A DNA stretch of 49,105 nt from an uncultured Burkholderiaceae bacterium (GTDB taxonomy: Bacteria > Pseudomonadota > Gammaproteobacteria > Burkholderiales > Burkholderiaceae_B), in NCBI GenBank assembly GCA_937888805.1, contig CALBEY010000067.1, positions 1-49,105 of the forward strand, given 5' to 3'. This document shows, one piece after another, positions 43,244 to 49,105 of the stretch. Each line of letters opens with the position of its first letter. Within the stretch, counting starts at the first letter, position 1. The notes beneath the pieces were generated by a model. That model saw only the letters and a list, made by a program, of their open reading frames with translations. It had not been told where the DNA came from and did not search any database. The translations under genes were made by a program, and so were the position numbers.

Positions 43244-44797
43244 ATGAGGATGCCGTTGAGCACACTTCTCAAACGCTTAGTCGGCGCTAGTGTTGTCACT
43301 TTAATGCTTTCTGGCTGCACGGTTGGTCCTGATTACAAACGCCCTGAGTTGTCAGTTAGCGAGCAATGGAAAGCCCAAACGGGTGGTGAATTTGCAGAGG
43401 CGGTCGATTTGGTTCGCGACCAGCAAATAAACCCCATCCAGTGGTGGGATCAGTTTGCTGACCCCACGCTCAGTGCTCTATTGGCCTATGCCGGCCAACA
43501 AAACCTTTCTTTGCAATCGGCTGCGCTGCGTATTTATCAAGCCAGGGCCCAATTGGGCATCAGCGATGCGTCGTTGCTACCCACCGTTCTCGGGTCAGGA
43601 TCAAACACCGAGGGAAATAATTCCACCATGCGCGACGCCTTGTTGCAGGCGAATTGGGAATTGGACTTTTGGGGCAAATACCGTCGCGGCATAGAAAGCA
43701 GCTTTTCGTCGTTCCAATCGGCTATTTCGTCCTACTACACCGCCGATGTTTCGCTAGCAGCCACCGTCGCGAGCGCCTATATCAATATTCGTAACATCGA
43801 AGAGTTGATTCGTGTCGCGCAAGTGAACCTGTCACTGCAAGGCGAGAGCTTGCGCATTGCTGATGCGCGATACAAAGCCGGTTCGACCTCTTTATTGGCA
43901 CTAAGCCAAGCGCAAACACGCTACCAACAAACCAAGGCGGAAATTCCAGGTTTGATGGAACAATTAAATCGCCAACGCAACGCCATAAGTGTTTTGCTGG
44001 GTCAGCCACCAGGCTTCTATGAGAGTCAATTTGGTCAAGCCAAGAATATGCTCAAAGCCCCTGAGGCGATTAAGGTGGGTATCCCGATGGACTTGTTGCG
44101 CCGCCGTCCTGATGTGGCGGCAGCTGAACATCAGGCCGCGTCACAGTCTGCTTTGATAGGGATGCGCGAGGCCGACCTTTATCCGAGTTTTTCGTTGTCA
44201 GGTTTTTTTGGTTATTTAAGCACCAGCGTGACTTACCAAAACGGGCAAACCTTTTCGTTCGAGGGTAGCTCTTCAAGCGCTGGCGCTTCGTTTAATTTAC
44301 CGATTTTCTATCGCGGGGCCATTGTTGACCAGATTCGGGTGCAAGATGCGGTGTTTCAGCAAGCGGTTTTGAACTATCAAAATACAGTGCTAGCGGCGCA
44401 GGCCGAAGTAGAGGATGCGTTGATGCGCATTGCAACGGCAAGCAGCGCAACCAAGGATTTTGGACTGGCGTTGAGGTCGGCCAGACAATCGGCGAAATTG
44501 GCACTAGACCTTTATGAAGCAGGTCAAAGTGACTACAACACAGTCATTGTTGCGCAACAAATTTTGCTGCAGGTTCAAAGCGACTTCGTTCGTTCGAGAA
44601 GCGATACCCTGATGGGCTATGTCGAAGCCTTTAAAGCATTGGGGGGCGGCTGGACGGGTGACCTGAAGGTGCCGGCGTTACCCAATGAATTGATTGTACA
44701 AATGAAGGAACGCTCCAATTGGGGTAATGCCTTGGATGCGCAAAGTCCCGAGGCCAATAGCCCTCGTTTGGTACAGACTCTAGGATTGACTCAATAA
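43244..44797 (+). CDS. RND efflux outer-membrane lipoprotein (NodT/OprM family)
   Basis: This is the outer-membrane channel of a tripartite drug efflux pump. The 517-residue protein has a lipoprotein signal (lipobox LSGC, Cys25) followed by TVGPDYKRPE, the family hallmark, and two copies of the outer-membrane efflux domain with long alpha-helices. Other conserved segments are ANWELDFWGKYRR and PMDLLRRRPDVAAAEHQ. An overlap of one base (TAATG) couples it to the adaptor gene. No regulator gene is adjacent. Members export drugs, detergents or metabolites. Confidence 0.95.
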   Translation: MRMPLSTLLKRLVGASVVTLMLSGCTVGPDYKRPELSVSEQWKAQTGGEFAEAVDLVRDQQINPIQWWDQFADPTLSALLAYAGQQNLSLQSAALRIYQARAQLGISDASLLPTVLGSGSNTEGNNSTMRDALLQANWELDFWGKYRRGIESSFSSFQSAISSYYTADVSLAATVASAYINIRNIEELIRVAQVNLSLQGESLRIADARYKAGSTSLLALSQAQTRYQQTKAEIPGLMEQLNRQRNAISVLLGQPPGFYESQFGQAKNMLKAPEAIKVGIPMDLLRRRPDVAAAEHQAASQSALIGMREADLYPSFSLSGFFGYLSTSVTYQNGQTFSFEGSSSSAGASFNLPIFYRGAIVDQIRVQDAVFQQAVLNYQNTVLAAQAEVEDALMRIATASSATKDFGLALRSARQSAKLALDLYEAGQSDYNTVIVAQQILLQVQSDFVRSRSDTLMGYVEAFKALGGGWTGDLKVPALPNELIVQMKERSNWGNALDAQSPEANSPRLVQTLGLTQ

Positions 44798-45948
44798 TGG
44801 CGATCATTTTTCGTATGCGTGCCCTGACAGCAGGGCTGTTGGTTGGGGTCAGTGTTTTACTGAGTGCTTGTGACAAGCCAAAACCACCCGAATTGCCACC
44901 GGCCAAAGTGACGGTGGCCAAGCCCGTGCAACAGATGGTTCAAAGTTATCAGACCTTTGATGGCACAGCGGCTCCGCTTTTGCTCGTTAATCTCGACGCA
45001 CGCGTGCCGGGATACTTGACCAAGATCAACTTTAAAGACGGTGCGACCGTCAAAAAAGATGACTTGCTGTTTGTGATTGAACAAGCGCAGTACAAGGATC
45101 AAGTGGCTTTGCAGCAAGCCGTTTACGATCAAGCCAAGATCGAATTTGATCGCCAGTCAACATTGTTGCAGCAAAGGGCGACTTCGCAGGCCGCGGTCGA
45201 CAACGCACGCTCTCAACTGCAGCAGGCGCAAGCGAGCTTGTCGTTGGCCAACCTGAACTTGAGTTATACCGAAATCAAAGCCCCTTTTGATGGGGTTATG
45301 GGTCGTCATTTGATTGATGTGGGCAATTATTTGGGGTCAAGTCCCAATGGCATCAAGCTGGCGGAAATTCGTCAAATCGATCCTGCCTATATTTACTTTT
45401 CCATGAATGAGGTGGAATTGCTCACCTACATGCGCATGATGCGCTCCACGGGCCAACAGGTGCAGGGGCAAGCAGTGGGCAACCTTAATGTGTATGCGGC
45501 CTTGCAAGGCGATACGGGTTATCCGCTTGAGGGCGTGCTGGATTTCGCGGCCAGTGATCTGGATGTCAGCACAGGCACACTGCAATTGCGCGGGCTGTTT
45601 CCGAACGCTGACAAACGTATCGTGCCTGGTGTCTACGCCAAAGTATTGGTTTATTTTGGTAATAAGCGAGACAGTGCGATGGTGCCTTCAGCGGTGGTGT
45701 TGCGAGATCAGCAAGGTGACTATTTGTATGTTCTTGGCCCTGAGAACAAAGTTCAGCGGCAAAACATCACAATCGGGCAAAGCTACAGCCATTTAGTTGA
45801 AGTGATGAAGGGCCTTAAGGCTGATGACCAGGTTGTTATCAATGGTTTTGTGACCTTGAATGTGGGACAAACCGTGGTGCCAGAAACAGGAAAAATCGAG
45901 CCCGCTGTGTTGCCTGGTGCGCCAGGCGCGGGTACGGCGGCAAAATAA
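44797..45948 (+). CDS. RND efflux periplasmic adaptor (HlyD/MexA family)
   Basis: The membrane fusion protein links the inner-membrane pump to the outer-membrane channel. The 383-residue product has a lipoprotein signal (LLSACD, Cys25), the lipoyl domain halves VNLDARVPGYLTKINFKDGATVKKDDLLFVI and TEIKAPFDGVMGRHLIDVGNYL, a helical hairpin between them (about 110-150) and a beta-barrel domain. It is encoded between the channel and pump genes. A hairpin lies in the 68-base gap to the pump gene. Confidence 0.95.
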   Translation: MAIIFRMRALTAGLLVGVSVLLSACDKPKPPELPPAKVTVAKPVQQMVQSYQTFDGTAAPLLLVNLDARVPGYLTKINFKDGATVKKDDLLFVIEQAQYKDQVALQQAVYDQAKIEFDRQSTLLQQRATSQAAVDNARSQLQQAQASLSLANLNLSYTEIKAPFDGVMGRHLIDVGNYLGSSPNGIKLAEIRQIDPAYIYFSMNEVELLTYMRMMRSTGQQVQGQAVGNLNVYAALQGDTGYPLEGVLDFAASDLDVSTGTLQLRGLFPNADKRIVPGVYAKVLVYFGNKRDSAMVPSAVVLRDQQGDYLYVLGPENKVQRQNITIGQSYSHLVEVMKGLKADDQVVINGFVTLNVGQTVVPETGKIEPAVLPGAPGAGTAAK

Positions 45949-45974
45949 ATCGGCGTCCTAGCCCATTAACCCAA

Positions 45975-46003
45975 GCAAGGCCTACCATCAGATAGGCTCT
46001 TGC
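45975..46003 (+). promoter_or_regulatory. mRNA hairpin ahead of the RND pump gene
   Basis: Arms GCAAGGCCTA and TAGGC-T-CTTGC form about ten base pairs with a one-base bulge around an 8-base loop. The hairpin ends just before the GGA ribosome site of the pump gene at 46006. No T run follows, so it is not a terminator. It may set RNA stability or translation of the pump relative to the adaptor. Confidence 0.45.
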
Positions 46004-46016
46004 ACGGAACTGCGAC

Positions 46017-49000
46017 ATGCTCTCAAAAACTTTTATTGAACGTCCGATACTGAGTAATGTGATCGGGATCATCATTGTGCTGCTTGGCGTGGTGTCGATC
46101 TTTGGGTTACCGATCGCCCAGTACCCGGCCATGACCCCCCCCACCATTCAGGTCACCACCAACTGGCCGGGTGCCAATGCCAAGCTGATACAGCAGCTGG
46201 TCGGCAGCAACATTGAGGCGCAGGTCAACGGCGTGCAAGACATGCTTTACATGCAGTCTTATTCGACGGACGCGGGTACCTATAACCTGACAGTCACATT
46301 TGCTGTGGGCACTGACCCTGATCTTGCCCAAGTTAACGTGCAGAATAGGGTGGCGATTGCCTTACCCGTGTTGCCGGCTGCGGTTCAAAGCCAAGGGGTG
46401 ACAACCAAGACGCAATCAACGGCGATTTTGCAGTTTGTGACCGTGACCTCTAAAGACAACAGTCGCGATGCGCTGTTTTTGAGTAATTTCGCCAATTTGC
46501 AAATGCAAAATCGCTTGGCGCGCATTCCCGGTGTGGCGGCGGCCAACGTGTTTGGTGTGGGTAACTACAGCATGCGGGTTTGGCTCGATCCAGCGCTCAT
46601 GCACGAGCGATCGCTTACACCCAGTGAGGTCATGAATGCGATAAACAAACAAAACGTGTTGCTCTCAGCCGGTCAAATTGGCGCGCCACCCGTGCCGCAA
46701 GGCCAGGCTTATCAGTTCACGGTTAACGTGGCCAGTGCCATGGATACCCCAGAAGATTTCGGTGAGATTGTCCTAAGGGCGGAATCTAATGGCCCGATCT
46801 TGCGACTAAAAGATGTCGCACGCATCGAAATGGGTAGCCAGAACTATAACCAGTTCTTCCAGCTCGATGACAAGCCAGCTGGCGGTATCGCCATATTTCA
46901 GTCGCCTGATGCCAATGCATTAGATGTGGCTAATGCCGTGCGCGCCGAGATGAAAGATATTTCGAAGAACTTTCCACCTGACATTGAGTGGCACGTTCCT
47001 TTTGATACCACCACCTTTGTGACGGCATCGATCGATGAGGTTTACACCACTTTGTATGAAGCCGGTGTGTTGGTGTTGTTGGTGATCATGATATTTTTGC
47101 AAAACTGGCGAATCACGTTGGTACCGGCGATCACAATCCCTGTGACCATCATCGGTGCTTTCGCCGGCATGGCCGCTCTGGGTTTTTCGATCAACTTGTT
47201 GACACTCTTTGCCATCGTGGTGGTGATCGGTATTGTGGTTGATGATTCGATCGTGGTGGTTGAAGGTGTGGCCAAGAAAGTGGAAGCGGGCATGAAGCCC
47301 AAAGAGGCGGCGATTGCTGCCATGGGCGAGCTGATGGCCCCCATCATCGGCATCACGCTGGTGTTGATGGCTGTTTTTTTACCCGCGGCCTTTATCTCTG
47401 GCATCACAGGGCAAATGTATCGGCAATTTGCGTTGGTGATTGCGATCACAGCACTTTTAAGCGGTATTGCCGCCATCACCATGAGCCCAGCTCAGGCGGG
47501 TGAGTTTATAAAAGTACCCAAGAAAAGCGCCAATCCAAAACCCAAAAATTGGTTTTACCGCGGTTTTGACCGTGGCTTTGATGCCATTGCAAGGCGCTAT
47601 GGCGCGTTGATGACGCATCTCATGAAAACCAGCACGGCGACAGCTATTGTTGGCTTGATAATTATTGGTGCGTCTCTCTATGGCTTAACCCGAGTGCCCA
47701 CTGGGTTTATTCCTAACGAAGATCAAGGCTACCTGATTGTATCGGTGCAGTTGCCAACAGCTTCCTCTTTGGAGCGCACCCAGCAAGGCATGCAAGAGGT
47801 TAGGCGTGCCGTCATGTCGGTACCAGGCGTGCAACAGGTTGTGACCATCGGTGGTATCAGTTTGCTTGACAATAACTCAACCAACTCTAGTGCAGGTGCG
47901 ATGTATGTGATCCTAAAGCCTTGGGGCGAGCGTGGCAAGGTTAAGGGCCAAGACTTGCGCAGTATATTTTTTGGGTTGAGTGAAGGATTCCGTGAGATCC
48001 AGACCGCAAGCGCGCGGGCGATATTGCCACCGGCGATTCCAGGCCTAGGCATGTCGGGTGGTTTCAATATGCAGTTGCTTCTGACCGATGGCAGTAATAG
48101 TTTTGAGAAGATACAACTGGCCACCAATAAATTCATTGAGCAAGCCAATCAATTGCCTGAAGTGGCGATGGCTTTCAGCACCTTTAATAACAATGTGCCG
48201 CAGTACGAGCTGACATTTAATCCAGCGCGTGCTGAAACGCTCGGGGTTGATATCGGCGAGGCCTACAACGTGTTGCAATCCTACTTGGGTTCGTCGTACG
48301 TGAATCAATTCTTTAGGTTTGGGCAGACCTATCAGGTTTATGTTCAAGCCGATGGCCCATTCCGTACCGACATTCGACAACTCGAAAACCTCTACGTCAA
48401 AAGTAGCAGTGGTGATATGGTGCCAATGGGTTCATTTGTGGCGATTAAGCAGTCGTTTGGCCCCTCGATTGCCTCGCAGTACAACTTGTTTCCAACAGCC
48501 AGCGTTAACGGCGCAGCTGCACCAGGTGTCAGTTCAGGACAGGTCTTGAGTGCGCTGACGACCCTGGCGGAATCCTCTTTGCCAGAGGGCATGGGATTTA
48601 CTTGGACGGCGATGTCCTACCAAGAACAGCTGGTGGGGAACACCCAAGTGTTGGTATTTGCGTTATCGATTTTATTGGTTTACCTCGTGTTGGCGGCGCA
48701 GTATGAGTCATGGATAGCGCCAATGGCGGTGTTAAGCGCGGTTCCACTGTCTCTATCTGGCATTGTGATTGCCTTGATGCTGACGGGGCTGTCAAACAAC
48801 ATCTACGTTCAAATTGGTTTGGTGCTGATGATCGCGCTGTCAGCCAAGAATGCTATTTTGATTGTCGAGGTTGCGCTTGAAAACATGCGTGCGGGTATGT
48901 CTGCCGAAGAGGCCGCTTTACACGCTTCCAAAGAGCGTTTCCGGCCCATCATGATGACTTCAATATCCTTCATCTTGGGTGTCTTACCACTGCTCTTGGC

Positions 49001-49105
49001 AACGGGTGCTGGTGCTGCTTCTCGTTTTTCGATCGGGTTAACAGTTTTCAGTGGCATGATCGCCTCAACCACTTTGGCGGTGGCCATTGTTCCCATCTTT
49101 TTCGC
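46017..49105 (+). CDS. RND multidrug efflux permease (AcrB/MexB type, C-terminus cut)
   Basis: This is the proton-driven inner-membrane pump of the tripartite system. The frame from the ATG at 46017 is open to the right edge (1029 full codons). AcrB has 1049 residues, so only about the last 20-40 are missing. It starts MLSKTFIERPILSNVIGIII. The proton relay is intact: Asp409-Asp410 in IGIVVDDSIVVVEG and Lys944 in SAKNAILIVE. The segment after TM6 reads ITMSPAQAGEFIK, unlike the usual TPALCA stretch. Large periplasmic loops and the second repeat are complete. It is in one operon with the channel and adaptor genes. Confidence 0.95.
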   Translation, partial: MLSKTFIERPILSNVIGIIIVLLGVVSIFGLPIAQYPAMTPPTIQVTTNWPGANAKLIQQLVGSNIEAQVNGVQDMLYMQSYSTDAGTYNLTVTFAVGTDPDLAQVNVQNRVAIALPVLPAAVQSQGVTTKTQSTAILQFVTVTSKDNSRDALFLSNFANLQMQNRLARIPGVAAANVFGVGNYSMRVWLDPALMHERSLTPSEVMNAINKQNVLLSAGQIGAPPVPQGQAYQFTVNVASAMDTPEDFGEIVLRAESNGPILRLKDVARIEMGSQNYNQFFQLDDKPAGGIAIFQSPDANALDVANAVRAEMKDISKNFPPDIEWHVPFDTTTFVTASIDEVYTTLYEAGVLVLLVIMIFLQNWRITLVPAITIPVTIIGAFAGMAALGFSINLLTLFAIVVVIGIVVDDSIVVVEGVAKKVEAGMKPKEAAIAAMGELMAPIIGITLVLMAVFLPAAFISGITGQMYRQFALVIAITALLSGIAAITMSPAQAGEFIKVPKKSANPKPKNWFYRGFDRGFDAIARRYGALMTHLMKTSTATAIVGLIIIGASLYGLTRVPTGFIPNEDQGYLIVSVQLPTASSLERTQQGMQEVRRAVMSVPGVQQVVTIGGISLLDNNSTNSSAGAMYVILKPWGERGKVKGQDLRSIFFGLSEGFREIQTASARAILPPAIPGLGMSGGFNMQLLLTDGSNSFEKIQLATNKFIEQANQLPEVAMAFSTFNNNVPQYELTFNPARAETLGVDIGEAYNVLQSYLGSSYVNQFFRFGQTYQVYVQADGPFRTDIRQLENLYVKSSSGDMVPMGSFVAIKQSFGPSIASQYNLFPTASVNGAAAPGVSSGQVLSALTTLAESSLPEGMGFTWTAMSYQEQLVGNTQVLVFALSILLVYLVLAAQYESWIAPMAVLSAVPLSLSGIVIALMLTGLSNNIYVQIGLVLMIALSAKNAILIVEVALENMRAGMSAEEAALHASKERFRPIMMTSISFILGVLPLLLATGAGAASRFSIGLTVFSGMIASTTLAVAIVPIFF

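Noticed and set aside
47042..47482. Minus-strand 146-codon frame inside the RND pump gene
   Set aside because: It is antisense to highly conserved pump segments, including the Asp-Asp proton relay, and is only a coding shadow.

Overview
The window looks like a chromosomal segment of a betaproteobacterium, most likely order Burkholderiales and close to Alcaligenaceae. The clues are the recA-recX-DUF2889-sucC-sucD order, the hemC-hemD-hemX-hemY cluster, a GTP-type PEP carboxykinase, the zinc-ribbon thioredoxin TrxC and a TctDE-like two-component pair. This taxonomic call is inference from gene content and order. I saw no rRNA, tRNA, insertion sequence, prophage or CRISPR array.

Left part (1-14196). 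A TRAP transporter membrane pair (dctM running off the left edge, then dctQ) lies divergently from a thioesterase and a DenD-like dehydrogenase. Next come an LpxH-like phosphatase overlapping a GT4 glycosyltransferase, a ClC antiporter, pckG, pyruvate kinase, trxC, an AI-2E family permease, an unrecognised 124-residue protein, rdgC and a TetR regulator.

Centre (14252-21985). Divergent from the TetR gene is a nine-gene operon in which every gene overlaps the next. It encodes two chalcone-isomerase-like proteins, an FAD oxidoreductase, a DUF1365 protein, a cyclopropane-synthase-like methyltransferase, a GPH/MFS permease, a DUF3833 lipoprotein, an SDR and an NTF2-like protein. It resembles membrane fatty-acid modification loci known from the singlet-oxygen and furan-fatty-acid literature, but here a TetR gene sits next to it and a 16-bp palindrome overlaps the predicted promoter. 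The methyltransferase lacks the Cys and His used by true cyclopropane synthases. This is the most interesting system in the window.

Right-centre (22040-36892). A TctDE-like two-component system ends at a structured terminator region. Divergent from it is recA, with a LexA box between its -35 and -10, followed by recX, a DUF2889 gene and sucCD. A 36-residue membrane miniprotein gene lies between sucD and hemC. After hemCDXY comes a hipBA toxin-antitoxin module with clear operator half-sites, and then ppa.

Right end (37175-49105). There is a fumarylacetoacetase-family hydrolase. Facing it is a minus-strand group of a LeuE-type exporter, a CDF metal transporter, a CaiB/BaiF CoA-transferase and an HMG-CoA-lyase-like enzyme. 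A D-2-hydroxyacid dehydrogenase and a tripartite RND efflux operon follow; the pump gene is cut by the right edge.
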